Assembly (NCBI GenBank): GCA_030248295.1
Contig: JASANH010000626.1
Location: 1,984,001-2,048,000, forward strand
From: Mesodorylaimus sp. YZB2_4
Lineage: Eukaryota > Nematoda > Enoplea > Dorylaimida > Dorylaimidae
DNA length: 64,000 nt
Direction: 5' to 3'
The first letter of the stretch is position 1. Each line of letters begins with the position of its first letter. The position numbers and the translations under genes were made by a program. This document shows, in pieces, positions 37,713 to 49,810 of the stretch. The notes under the pieces were generated by a model. That model saw nothing but the letters and a program-made list of their open reading frames with translations, was not told the origin of the DNA and did no database searches.

Positions 37713-40069
37713 TTCAGCTGATGAGGAATGAGTTAAGCTGTAATTTACCAAAAAACGTATACAACTCACAGCCGCCTCAAAGCTGACTGCTCAACTCTCC
37801 TCTACCCCATCCATTTTCATCCCAGCTGTGTCCCATATCGTCGACGAGTAAACAAGTACGTATAGCCTGGATAAGACAGCACAAAACATCGCGTGACGCA
37901 CTCTTTAATCGACAAACATGAATCAGAGCCAGGCAGTGACAGATGTGCATCATACATACGTTTCTGCCGTTATCATTCTTGCCACAGTCTTTGGTAAGTG
38001 ACCACTATTTGTTATTACGGCTTTTGTAAGCAATGGAATTTTTTTTTAAATTTACGACAGGCAAGCAGTGGGTGGATCATGCATAGCTTCATTTTTGCGC
38101 TGAATGATTGGCCTGATTCCACGCGTCATCATATTACGTAAGCTCCAATCATAGCTTGTGACGTTCCAGGAAATGTGGCCATTAAAAAGTTGTTAAACAA
38201 AGTGCGAAGGTGGGAGAAACCTTTCTGAGGCTATAACTCAGGCCCGGACAAAGATTCATCAAAATCCGACTGTGCTTTTAGGAACAGAAATTATGTCAGA
38301 AGAAAAAACACACTGTTTTCGTCATGGAATCCTCGTCTTGCCGAAGGGAATTTAAAACGTGCCAAAGAGTGCATCCAATAGCGTACACATAAACTAGTTA
38401 AAAGTCACGTCTATAGTGATGCTCTGGTGCGTGTTAGTAGCTGGACAGATACAAATCTCGAAAAAATTTCTTCCTACGTCGATCTAAATTGTCCCCACAA
38501 TCCTAATTTGTCACCTGACGCGGATTCGTACTCGTAAATACTGTACGTATGAATATCTGCACCCTCTTCAAATTTGGTTTAACTACACCTTGATGACTGG
38601 CACGGTGTCTGATATAATTCTTAACTTCGACTCTAATCGTCTCGCACCTAAGTGGCCAAACTTCTAAAAATGTTTTAAATCCCACAAAACGCGTCATCAC
38701 TGACTATGTCTGAAAAATTTCTCACTCACGATCACTTGCTGTTGACCCTGCTGGTACACAAAGAATATGAATTGCCGCATCTTGCGACTCAGGTTTCATC
38801 AAATAAATGCAAAATCAGCGAGAGCAACTGGAATTTAATTTGAGACGACAATTTTAAAGATAAACAGACATTTTCGGAAAAATTGCTCGTTTCCGATGCT
38901 GTTCGTGAGCAGTGTTGTTGTTTTCATTCATTGCTTTTGATTAGAAACCCTATTAGGGCCTACAAGCACATTCACTTGCATCTGTCGGTTGAACCCCTTT
39001 GAAATAGTTTATATCCTGGGGCAACAAAAGGATTTACAGCACCTACAGTACAAGTATGTATGATCATATACTCGTACCACGTGCGCGGGTAGACCGTCGC
39101 CTATACATCGTCTAAATGACGCCGCATCTCGACCTCATTTGTCAGGACGATATTTATCATCCCAGCGATATTTGTTTTCCCTGGGTTTTTGAGTGCCCTA
39201 TCCTTACTTTGTAATTACCGCAGTGTAAATTCGCATTACAGGTGTTGAAGGCGCAGTACGGGATGTACAGATAGGCAAAGCTTTACTTACGAATCCGCTT
39301 AACTTTTGAGAACAAAGATATGTCCAGAGACATTTTCACCCGCCTGAACTGGCCCTATGCATTATTTTCGCACCTCAGACTTACCACCTCAGATAACTCC
39401 TAATTTATATGGCCTTTGTGGCCGACTCACCAAGTGATTTTCGACTTCCACGCGGATTACTAGGGGCTCGGACCCCAGCAGTTCCAACTCTTTATAGCAA
39501 ATAATCTGCGAATAAATATCTGCCAAAAGCGGACGAGAGGTGGCTGATTCTCTCTGTACAAGCCTCGGTAAGACGGGTTCCTGACGGCGCAATCCTCCGG
39601 GGGGGCTCTTCGGAGGGTTCTCTGCGACGCTCATACCTGCAGTGACACTCTGTGCAGCGGACTGAAGCCACAAGCAGTCCGCTGCAACGAACGAGTCACT
39701 TGGCCATACGAGATTACGCATCCTGGCATGCCACTAGCAGTGCGTCTGGCCGTTCCTAGAACCTTTCAAGAACACTGGATATGGCAGGGCCCAGGTAAGC
39801 TGACGATGACAGGGAGACCTATCGCTAAGAGTGAGGGCGAGTCAGCGGGTCGATGATGGGTGAAAGGAGTTCTGATCGTTTTGCAAGTCTATAGGCTTTT
39901 TAGAAAACCGTACATTCCACTTCCAAGGATGGTGACGTATAATTAAAGCTCGAATGCTTTCGTTCTGACGCTTCTAAATCATGTGAGACGATTGAAAATC
40001 GCCTGCAATTATCTCGATTGTCAGTTGATGAAATTTCCACATTTTCAAGGAAACCAAAGCAGATATATA
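37713..40069. other. Intergenic with isolated exon-like pieces
   Basis: On the plus strand 37918-37994 could be a first exon: an ATG, a hydrophobic run (VSAVIILATVF) and a GTAAGTG donor. No good second exon follows. On the minus strand 39431-39506 reads ELLGSEPLVIRVEVENHL between an acceptor and a GTGAGT donor, and 38520-38650 has a similar TIRVEVKNYI. These may be exons of an unrecognised or decayed gene. Confidence 0.3.
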
Positions 40070-40500
40070 CGTACATGGGGCGGGGCGTGTTTAGTTATAA
40101 TGGTGTAGGCGAACTGCACTGGGTTGAAGGACCAATCGATGCAGTGCAATTTGAGAATTTCAGGCAATTCCTTGATTCCATCTATTCGCAAACTTTATCC
40201 AGAGGGTCAGTTTACATTTCAGCAATATAATGCGCCGGTTCAGGTGCGTGACAACGCCGAGAAATTGCAAGTAATGATCGATTGGAGCCTCAATCACCAG
40301 ATATGAACCCGACTGAGCATATTTGGGATTTTATTGGCAGAACCATCCAGCACAACACGTTTTCAAGTGCCGAGTTGTAGTTTGAGCTTATCAAGGAGGT
40401 GCGGGATAACCTGCCAATCGAGTTTTTGCAGCGTCTGGCTTTGAGCATGCCAAATAAAGTTCAGGAATTGAAGCATAGCGGGTGTGGCATGACGTCGTAT
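40070..40500 (+). pseudogene. Tc1/mariner-type transposase remnant
   Basis: Pieces in shifting frames read GVFSYNGVGELHWVEG, then NAPVQVRDNAEKLQ, then SPDMNPTEHIWDFIGR (including the Glu of the DDE triad), then NLPIEFLQRLALSMPNK. This is the C-terminal half of a Tc1-like transposase, broken by frameshifts and stops. The N-terminal half and terminal repeats were not found. Confidence 0.8.
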
Positions 40501-42024
40501 TAACTTGGGTGTATATTAGGAAAAAGAGAAATAAATTCTGAGTCGAATGATTCATCATTAGCTTTCTATTCATAGGGTACGAGCTAGGCATCCCAGGCAT
40601 AGCGGGAACCCCAAAATCACACAGGTGGGAAACGTAGTATATAAAAGCGTAAACAGTTTATCTAACCGAAATATGAATCACAGCACGAAAATCGAGCACG
40701 CACGCACGCCTGTAAAGTGTCCAAAATACAGTATTCTGAAAATTTAAAAACATCTAATATATCGATAACTATGCATCGGATTTTGTTGAGCATGGGCTCA
40801 AATAAAAGAGCGAGAAAAGTTGCACTTGGGTCTTACAGGAATCTTCGACTGGACTTTCAAGTTGGACAAGGAACAACGAAAATGCTTATTTTCTGATTGA
40901 GTGCACTCCTTCGTAATTAGGCCTTTCTAACAAAAATTAATCTGCCCTACATGGAGGTTGAAGGGAAATGAATGTTCGGTACAAATTTTACTTCTATTTG
41001 TTTTGTTTTTTGAGGAACTGAATGAATGAGTACATTTTATTTCAGAACCGCCAAAAATTTGAATCCTTTTGGTAATAAGTTTTTTTAAGTTCCCCAACAA
41101 AAACGCGTGTTGGCTGAAAGAGAAGGTGTTGTCAAAAAATACATCATAACGTTAATTGGTTCAGCGAAGAAAATTAGCGATACATCTGAATTTTATTCCC
41201 TCGCATCTAGAAATGTGTGAGTACAGAAACAGAATCAGCTTGGCCATTTCCCGCCTGCTCAAAGATACTGTACTGTAACAGTTTACACTGCGGGCTTGTC
41301 CATGTCCACACAGTTCTGCCAGATAAACTGCTCATAAACTGCATCATAAAGTTCGCGTCGGATTGTCTTGGTCAGATTTCTATTACCTTCCCTCAAGAGA
41401 GAATAACTTCTCTCGACCTGCTCTTAGCGGACATAAGCTGCTGCTGGCCAGCCGCGAGCAATGTTTGATTGGGCCCTTCATTACGAACAGATCGTCACAT
41501 CACAGCCTGGTGATTCCGATTCAGCTCATCAGAAACCATCAGAAAAAGTCAACAGTAGGCTGGTAAATAAAATTATATTTTACATTCCTTATTTTTAGTG
41601 ATAACGTTTCTAACGCATGGCATGGGCTCATTGGCCTGTAGCACTGTAGCATTCGTATGGTCATCATATCATGCTTTAATATACAGTTCGATTGATATAT
41701 TTTCAGCATTAACTTAATCAAAATTTTTCACCGTTGTTATCCGACATCAAGATCGTCACATAGCTGTCCAGTTTATGTTTATCAATATCCCCCTTATCAC
41801 CTTTTGCCACATAGATGAACACAAAAATAAGAATTCTTTCGATTTATGTCTGTAATGCGAGACACACACAATCATCCTCAGGCTTGTGGAGAGCGCATTT
41901 ATCAAAAGGGGTAGACTGTCATTGAAAGGGTCATATGCCGGTCATCTCTTCCCATATCACTGGCTACTTTAAAGCACACAAGGGTCCCTTACGACGCGAT
42001 CGAGACAGTTGAAAACTATCAGTT
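40501..42024. other. Intergenic, no supported gene
   Basis: A/T-rich, without convincing ORFs, splice sites or repeat partners in this window. Confidence 0.4.
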
Positions 42025-43560
42025 TTGAACACGGTTGGTAAAAATACTTTTGAATGCGTATGCGTATTGCGTAATACGCAAATTGCGTACTCCAGAATGC
42101 ATACAAGTTTGTGTATTGCGTATTTTCTTACAGTCGGTTTCTAGCCGCAAACTGTAACTAACTATCCATCCTTGACTAAAATTATCAGCGACCATGGCAG
42201 CTGCAAGGTCACATTGACGGGGCAGTACATTTCGCTGCCGCTTACGGCTAGCTTTAAATGTCTAACTGGAAAAATTCCTGTCAGCTTCGATCATGGGTTC
42301 TTTCCAAGTACTCTCAGCTCCCCCAATCGGTGCCTTAATTGCCTCGAAAAGTTCCAGCGTGGTACTTTTTGAAACACTCGTTCAGCACTGGCGGAAGATG
42401 CCATAGCCACGAGGGCACAATATGATATTTAGCTATATATTTTCCAAAAACCTAGCACAGACTTTGGCTTTGAGGCCGCAGACCTGAATGACTGACTAAG
42501 TTTCTTTGTCATAATATTCTAGTCTTGGTTTTAGAGGCTTGCAGCGTAGCGACCACACGCTTAGAAAACATTCCAAAGACTTACAAAATGTCTGCTAAGA
42601 CTTTCCAAAATTTCTTGCACAAAATTCGGATAAGAGCACTTACATCGGTTAAGAATTTTTAAGAATGCCAGGGTTTTTAATATGTCTTGTAGGAATGCTT
42701 GCCGGAATTCCTTTTGACCCTGTTGGATTACAAAAAGCAAGTCTTTTTCCAGCGTTCCGTATTATATACCGCTCTGTAGAAACGCAATTCACTGGCTTCC
42801 CGATTGCGTGAAGAAACATAGACTCTTCCTATGGGCATTTTCCTCATACAGTACGCAGGCTCGGCTTGGGAGGATCTTCACTGAGCAGCCTCAGAGCTCC
42901 TAACAAGTGAGTAACTTCGCGGAATCCAATACAAATTCTTACACCCACTCCTCTTGGTCTCCTAAATCCTTTCCGAGGAGACTGAATAAATTAGCGTAGT
43001 GACAGAGTCGCTACAAAGTATCATGCGTACTCCTTCCCGTAAAGCCTGAATAGGGACCACTGCATGCAAAAAACTTCTCTTTATGTTGGGGGCTTTATGA
43101 GGCTTTTATGAGAGCTTCATGGCGACATGGGAAACAATCATAAAAGGTCAAAACAAGAAGTATAAAAGAGATCGATGTGGTTATGTTGGGTTATATATGA
43201 TAGCCCTTCATTCTACGCGCAAGGCCAGTTCATAATTGAAATGAGGCTTGACTCAAACAAGCAGATGCCTCACAGACAATAATTCTGAGACAAGAAATAC
43301 GGATTAAGAAGAGGATGTTAGCACATCGGCCCTATCTAGCGTCCCTATCGTTAGGAAAAAAGCGCAATAACATTATTTAGCTCAAGCTGCTTATATTGGC
43401 GTACGCATTGTATGTATTGCGTACAAGCCAGTTTGCGCATGCGTACATCGGTTAGAATCCGCATGCGTTTACGCATCCAAAGTTCAATGCGTAATACGCA
43501 AACTTTGCGTATGCGTATTTTGTACGCAACCAGCTACTTTTGAACCGCAAACAAGTCAAG
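42025..43560 (-). mobile_element. hAT transposon remnant, copy 1
   Basis: Inverted relative of 59357-60870, alignable over more than 1.2 kb. On the minus strand a stretch near 42360-42412 encodes a hAT C-terminal dimerisation signature of the form ASSASAERVF. Both ends carry clusters of GCGTATGCGTATT-type sequence in opposite orientation and a GGTTGGTA/GGTTGCGTA motif, which act as imperfect terminal repeats. No intact transposase frame remains. Confidence 0.7.
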
Positions 43561-43721
43561 GTACCTGCCTACTGTAGGGAGTAGCATTTTTCTGCCATGG
43601 CTGTGCAGGTCGAGCTGCTGATGCATGCATGCACGCTTAGCCCATTAAAAAAGATAGCGGGTGAATGTTTTTGGTTTGTTTCAGGCCTTTGTGAGAGTAA
43701 TTTGACTACTTGAGGCAAGAT

Positions 43722-43727
43722 TTTATT
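43722..43727 (-). terminator. Poly(A) signal of the collagen gene
   Basis: AATAAA on the minus strand, 65 bases downstream of the stop codon at 43792. Confidence 0.6.
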
Positions 43728-43791
43728 ATGTTATGCCATTAAAAGCTGAAGGTCGCTTTGTACATGCTAACAATAATAGTCACGACAAATT

Positions 43792-44833
43792 TTAAGATCT
43801 CGCAAGTTTTGCAAGCTTTGCTTTCTTCATTTTCTTGGCAAGCTTAGATTTTCTTTTTTCGCAAGGGCAATAGCCTGCGTCTTTTCCTGGACCTCCAGCA
43901 GGTCCTCTAGGCCCACTGACACCAGGAGAGCCGTCTCCACCAGGCGCTCCAGCGGGACCGACAGAGCCTACATTTCCAGGAGAGCCAGGCGCTCCATCTC
44001 GACCTCGGAAGCCATCGATACCGGGGAAACCGCTAAAGCAGAAAGAATATTAAACAAAGAAAGGGATAAAAGTCAGATGGAATTTACGGTTGTCCTGCGG
44101 GGCCAGCGGGTCCAGGGGGGCCTTTGATGATCTTTTCCCCATCAGCGCCAGGTGATCCTTTCTCGCCAGGCCGTCCTTTTGGGCCAACTGGGCCAGTAGG
44201 ACCAGCGGGGCCTGGATAAGGATATCCTACACCAGGGCGCCCATCTGAGCCTGGTAAACCATCGAATCCTTTGGCTCCCTGTGCTCCTTCTGGTCCATCT
44301 TTTCCAGCTTCGCCTTTTGGTCCAGATGGACATTTGAGGCAACCAGCGGGGGTCGCTAAGCTGTTGTGCCCGGCTGCTTCTCCAGCCGGTCCTTGCTTCC
44401 CTTGAGGGCCTGGAGTGCCGTCATCACCGTCGATGCCCGCAGCCCCTGGTTCTCCAGGTGGGCCCGCTGGGCAGCCAGTATTGCCTGCCCCTACACAACG
44501 ACTGGTATGATTGGTTAGATACAGAAAAATGCTTTTCCAAACCTTACCTTCTTCTCGTTCAAAACGTGATCGACACTCAGACACGGGTTCAGCGCGGCAT
44601 CTGCCATTGCCCTCGTAGGTCGCACGTTTAGCAGCGGCTTTTCCATTTCGCATAGCCGCCAAACGGTTCCAGGCCACATCAGTCACGTCATTGAATTCGT
44701 CCATGCCACTCATTAACTCCGAACGAATCAATGACGCCTTCTGGTACAGCATCGGCAACGAGACCATGCAGACGAGACTGGCAGTTATGCTCAGGGTGAT
44801 TGAAGCAGAAGCTAGAATGTCCGTTGTGGTCAT
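43792..44833 (-). CDS. Cuticle collagen
   Basis: Three exons in phase, 44548-44833, 44088-44490 and 43792-44032, give 309 residues. Residues 1-95 are the nematode cuticle-collagen N-terminal domain: a short cytoplasmic start, a membrane segment (about 10-32) and an amphipathic stretch with WNRLAAM. Gly-X-Y blocks follow, interrupted by a short Cys-containing gap ([10 protein letters not shown]), as in cuticle collagens. The tail reads [11 protein letters not shown] and then a Lys/Ala-rich end, the usual Cys-containing C-terminus. These proteins are secreted by the epidermis, processed, and cross-linked in the cuticle. The second exon uses the acceptor TTGTGTAG; the nearer CCAG would break the frame. 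A TATA box and a poly(A) signal frame the gene. This is the best single piece of evidence that the organism is a nematode. Confidence 0.93.
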
Positions 44834-44910
44834 TTCTGGTCAAATTAAATCGACTCTTCCTCTCCAAAGTAGAAAAGATGAGTTGATGGTCAGCGTTGAA
44901 TATCCCTCCT

Positions 44911-44920
44911 CTTTTATATA
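44911..44920 (-). promoter_or_regulatory. TATA box of the collagen gene
   Basis: The minus strand reads TATATAAAAGAGGAGG, about 80 bases upstream of the ATG at 44833. Confidence 0.65.
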
Positions 44921-46825
44921 TCTCTGCAGACGTGCATGGCCGCCCACCCATGACGAGGTTTGAATAAACATCAAATACAAATAGTTTAAAGAAAGAAGAA
45001 ATTTAGGTGTCGGTCAAGAACTATACAAAAATAGAATTAAATACTCGGTCTCTTCATCTTGCAGAAGTGTTGTGATATTACTCAATTTTCTACTCGGATG
45101 GTCATCTGGGCCACGGTGCGACAAGATGTGGAAATGTATTGCGAAAAACAGATTAGGATTCCTTGCGGATTCACGCGGAGGTGTCTTCGCCGAATTGCGT
45201 AAACAGTGAAATTTTTGAAAAGAAAACTAGTTCTGCTAGGGCGTTTTACTTGAGTATTTGCGAGAGGGTCAGTAATTTTAATGACAGAAGAGTCACTCAA
45301 GATTGACCGAGGGCACGAATGTTGGATCGAAGGAAACAGAGCAGGATAGTAAAATTTCAGGTTTAAGATTTCTAGAGGACACTTACGATCAGGTACATTT
45401 TGTCGCTATACATTTTGTATTTTATCATCACGGAGATAGTCGAAAGGAGTGTCTTGCATGGGAGGTATGCCAACGATGCAGCTCACATAGATAATAATCC
45501 CAAAAATACATAATGATACAAAGCTAGCTCGAAAAAAGAGTGCAGGCTGTGGACTGTTGTACTCGTGTGTAAGTTTAACGGGCTTATAGTATCAGTGCGC
45601 GCATGCGTGCATGCGCTGATGCCATGCGTGCACTGCGAATCAGTGCATCCCTGTGGCTGCGAGCGCACAAGCACTGTCGGACAGACCACGAATCACAGCG
45701 CAGTATAGTCCAGTTATCGATTTTACAGCGGTTATCTCATTGCATTTATCTGCAGTCGACAAACCATCACCGTGTTGGCCTATCAGCCAATGTCGATTCT
45801 TCAAAGGCCCTCGTACTGATGCTGTGCGTAGTTATCGCGGGCTTCGTTTCTCTGCGGTGCAGGCTTCATGACCATTTATGGAGCGGGAAATTCGAAATTT
45901 TTCCTGCATTTTTTATTCATGCATTCATTACTTTGGGTGACGATAATATTGAAACATTTTGCCTCCAACTTTGTCAAAAAAGCCCGTCTACAATTCATGC
46001 GAACTCGTACTTTTGATAGTGGCGCATTTTCTGCAGGATGGATTCAAAGTTGTTGATACCTGCGATAAGTGTACTCACTGATTCATTTCCATCAATATTA
46101 GGCCGGTCTTAATAAAATTTGATCTGCACATCCAATGTAGCTCAAACTTACTGTAGAACACAGAAAATTTTGCCAGAAATGCTTAATTACTGAGAAGTAA
46201 AGCAGATTAGAAGATAAGGATGTGAACTGTTATTTATGCTAGTATTCTGTTTTCTCAAGTGAAAGTGGCTATGCAATTTTTCGCGTTCTTTTATTCAAGC
46301 CTATCGAAATTTAAATCCGATGCTTTGTTATAGGTAATAGATAATGTGTGATTGAGAACACTCCGAGCTTTCGGCCGGGTTTTGTCAGTCCCACTGATTG
46401 CTCGTTCACCATTGATGGGCTGTTGCTGCACGATAGCGAATCTTGTTGTGAGGAACGATTGGTGCTTGAAAAGCATGCCTCTGAATTAAATTGTTGGTCG
46501 AGCCTGCAGTATGTGGCACTTACCCGAAAAAATTACTAGGCCTAAGAGAAATTTTGTCCAAGACATCAGTGCTCTAAATAATAAGCTTACGATTTGTTTA
46601 GACAGGCCCTCCATTCGCGCAAGCTTTGTTTCTCAAATCAGTCCTGTTACTAGGGAGAAGAGATGCCAAACAGGCACGTCCTTTGTTATTAGATGAAGCA
46701 TGGCAACAACTGTTGTTCATTCACTGAAAGCAAGTCTCCCTGGCATTTCCGGTGGGAGACTCGGAAACTACAAAGGCGAGCCGAGCCGTTTCTGGAACCA
46801 TTTCGACAAGAAAGCTACGTGAAAC
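44921..46825. other. Intergenic between collagen and Cys-rich gene
   Basis: Frames up to 137 codons (45603-46016, plus) exist, but without domains or matching splice sites. The promoters of the divergent collagen and Cys-rich genes lie here. Confidence 0.4.
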
Positions 46826-48101
46826 ATGGACAGATTCTGCATTCTGATAGCAGTGGGCTTGATCTTTGGTAAGTGGCTTATGTAGTTCTCAGTTGGTTTA
46901 GACTAACCTAGCATATTCTATACGAAAATGCGAAATGCCATCCCCGTCTAACCTGAAAGGGCCGCCCATGATTTACTGTACTTAAGGTTGTGACACCGAC
47001 ATTGAATTGGGCGTAGATATCTTATCCACACGTGCTATCAGGACACTGGTTCAGAGAACCGGTCTACCTACCTATCCTAGGTAGGTCAGGACCAGGCACG
47101 AGGCTGAGGGCTCGAGATCGAGTGGCTAGTTTGGTTTGCAGGCATCAGACTCCTCCGACCCTCAAAACCTTCTTCACGGCTTACTCGCGCGGGTTCTCCT
47201 TGAGTTTTGAATCTAAACGGTCCTCCTATGTGGTGTGAATAAGCTATACGCTAAATGTCGTGGATTGCCTAGGATCGCTCCAGTAGGCTTAGGCCTACCT
47301 CTGGCTAGTCAGTACACCATAGGACAGGCCAATGATTTCAAAATGAACTTTTATCCCAGCCAGGCAAACAGAAAATAGCGTCAGTGTGTAAGCCTTGCTA
47401 CGACCTAGCTTGACGGGTGGTGGATAGAGTTCTGGCTAGGCTCTATACAACACATACCGCAGGTGAGCTAACAACGGGGACGGAGCTTCATCTGCCGCTC
47501 ATACCTTTCAGGAATTGCAGCAGCCAACACAAAAATTCGCGGTGGTAGTCGATGCATGAACGGTAATCAATGCTATTCAAACGTTTGTTTCAATCAAGTT
47601 TGTGCGGCCGATAGTCCAGTACCTGGAAAGGTCGGTGATGGAGGAGCGTGCCGCCAGAACTCCCATTGTTACTCGAATCAGTGCGTCAACAACTATTGCT
47701 CTGGTGAATCGGGTATACCTCGCCAATATCCCGGAAAGACTATGCAGGGCGGCTCATGCTCGCGTGACGAGCAATGTTATTCTGGGTACTGTGATTTTCT
47801 AAAGTGCGCCAAGGACAGCCGAGCATTAGGAAAAGTTGGCGGAGGTGGGAAATGCAGGAATAATGAGCAATGTTTTTCTGGCCACTGTGACTTTTTAACT
47901 TGCGCCACTGATGGCCCGGCTGTGGGTAAGGTAGGACAGGGAGGAAAATGCAGGGAAGATGAACAGTGTTTTTCTGGACATTGCTACTTTTTAACTTGCG
48001 CCACGGACAGTCCTTCTATGGGCAAAGTGGGCACTGGGGGTAAGTGCAGAAGTGACAATCAATGTTTCAGTAATAACTGCAGGTTTACTCAGTGTGCCTG
48101 A
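46826..48101 (+). CDS. Secreted protein of six cysteine modules
   Basis: Two exons, 46826-46868 (signal peptide) and 47512-48101, in phase, give 210 residues. Residues 1-20 form a signal peptide with the core CILIAVGLIFGIAAA. The mature part has six modules with strict spacing C-x5-C-x4-C-x4-C (for example CRNNEQCFSGHCDFLTC). They are joined by linkers of the form DSP..GKVG.GGKC. This is similar in style to short disulfide-rich modules of secreted nematode proteins, but I do not recognise an established family. Modules 4 and 5 are nearly the same, so there was recent internal duplication. It could be a defence, cuticle-associated or venom-like protein; the sequence does not decide. The 643-base intron holds a dispersed repeat (47030-47170). 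AATAAA lies at 48204. Confidence 0.85.
47030..47170 (+). repeat. Diverged dispersed repeat in the intron
   Basis: Resembles 2500-2665 on the other strand, sharing blocks around ACTGGTTCAG, CCAGGCACGAGG and TTTGCAGGCATC. Type unknown. Confidence 0.45.
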
Positions 48102-48203
48102 TGGTCGGACAAGCATATGACTCTGATAATGCCGAGTGGCGTGCTGTGGGTTCCCTAGTTACAGTTGCTCGTCCGATGCACATACCGGCGTTTGTAGTAA
48201 ACA

Positions 48204-48209
48204 AATAAA
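48204..48209 (+). terminator. Poly(A) signal of the Cys-rich gene
   Basis: AATAAA about 100 bases after the stop codon at 48101. Confidence 0.6.
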
Positions 48210-48659
48210 ACGGCTCGGTTGTGCGAGAATTGATTTCTGTCGAGTACTGCAGGCCAGTGAGTAGGTTGTCAAAAAGATGACGGCAGTGAGGCGAGGAGAT
48301 AATAGGCATTTTGAAGCTCGGTTAACTCATGGTGAAAGCATCAAAGGGGGCCCGGCGTGGGTAACCAAAGCGGCCAGATTTCGAAACCAGAATCTGTATC
48401 GAATATGATGTGAGCTCAATCGAAATCACCTACAGTGGCTGTGTTGTGACGATCTGCTCGGAATGAAGGGCCCAATCAGCCCTCGGCTGGCTGAAGCGAC
48501 GTGCTCACTAAGGGCATGTCTGTTGAGAATACGAACTCCCGCCGTCTGCCGAGAAGTTATTCTGTTTTTAAGAAGAAACTAAAATCCGACAAAGACAATC
48601 CGACGCGTAGTTTATGCAGCATCTGGCAGCAGTGTGTAGGCATGGGCAAGCCTGCAGTG

Positions 48660-48950
48660 TGAACTGGTAGTGGTTCATCCAATACGATCGAGTTGCTCCA
48701 AGTGGAGAGATGGGAGCTAAACCAGTAATTAGGCAGTCTACTACAGTAAAGGTTGTCGAAGATTGATATGGTGGAGCCCGCCCTCCGCTGTGCGAGTAAG
48801 CCAGCATCCAGTCCAGGATGCCCTCATGTGGAGGTTCTTCGGGTGGGGTCACAGAGAGGATACTGCAGCTGCCCCGCGTGGCTGATCCTGCACCGCCTCT
48901 CAGGAGGTTTGAATGCAAATCGTCCATAGACAAAACGAGCTTTATTCAAG
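48660..48950 (+). mobile_element. SINE family II, 5'-truncated and diverged
   Basis: Follows the body of 31283-31711 from the GTGGTTCATCC block (GTGGGTGACTCACCC in the intact copy) through CCAGGATGCCCTC..GTGGAGG to the GGAGGTTTGA and ACAAAACGAGCTT end. The tRNA-like head is missing. Confidence 0.65.
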
Positions 48951-49479
48951 TAGACAGAGTAGTTAAAAGGTACTGTCTTCCCTATGCGGAGGTTTTGGCT
49001 CATGTAATAGGCGGGATAGCCCTACATTGGAAGAAGATACCGCGGGGAGCGGATGGACAGGCAGGTCACCTACTCGTAGGTGAATGAGACATCAACCCGA
49101 CTGGCCTCGCCTGGAGGGGCGTATCGACTGGCCAACGAAGGCAAGCAAATACGCTACTCCGTGTATAAGGCGGCCAGTCAATGCAGCCAGATACACTACC
49201 TTCTCCACAGGCCAAACACGCCTACTACACTCAGAAGCAGGCTAGGTCATGTGCACAAGCGAGACAGATCTCCAATCTAATAGGACGGACAGAGATCTCT
49301 CGCGATCAGTAGGTATCGGCTCGCCTGCAACCCGTTGTGCACACTGTGGCAGCTTGGTCATACTTTTTTCTCGGTCACGGGTTGATCCTCTTACAGGGCC
49401 TAAATTAAGAGACCAATTTGTTTTTCTACTTCTCCGCTTCTTCTTTATAAATACAGCCCATCTTCATTTTTATAAATAC

Positions 49480-49626
49480 AGGGTAAGGCGTCTGCCTCTC
49501 ACGCTGAGTGCGCACTTACAGAAGAGGGCTCGACTCCCGCCTCGGTACAAAATGATTGTCATTATTGTGTTCCTTAGCCCTCGAGTGCGCTGTATAGTGC
49601 TAGGCTATGGATAAAGTATGACGTAA
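49480..49626 (+). mobile_element. tRNA-Ser-derived SINE, family I, 5'-truncated
   Basis: Begins GGGTAAGGCGTCTGCCTCTC (inside the tRNA head), keeps GGGCTCGACTCCC (B box) and the body CCTTAGCCCTCGAGTGCG, and ends AAGTATGACG with almost no pentamer tail. Confidence 0.85.
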
Positions 49627-49810
49627 CCTGCCATCATTATGCATGTACAGTACAGTAGCTCCTCTGATTGAAAGTACTCAAAAATGCACTTTTCATATTT
49701 TTCTGTCACTAAAACAGAATCTGTGTTGTCGCATCCCTTTCTTCTTCACGATTCACAAGGCATCAAATGCATATACAAATTGACTTCGACGTGTTAGATT
49801 TCTAAACTTA

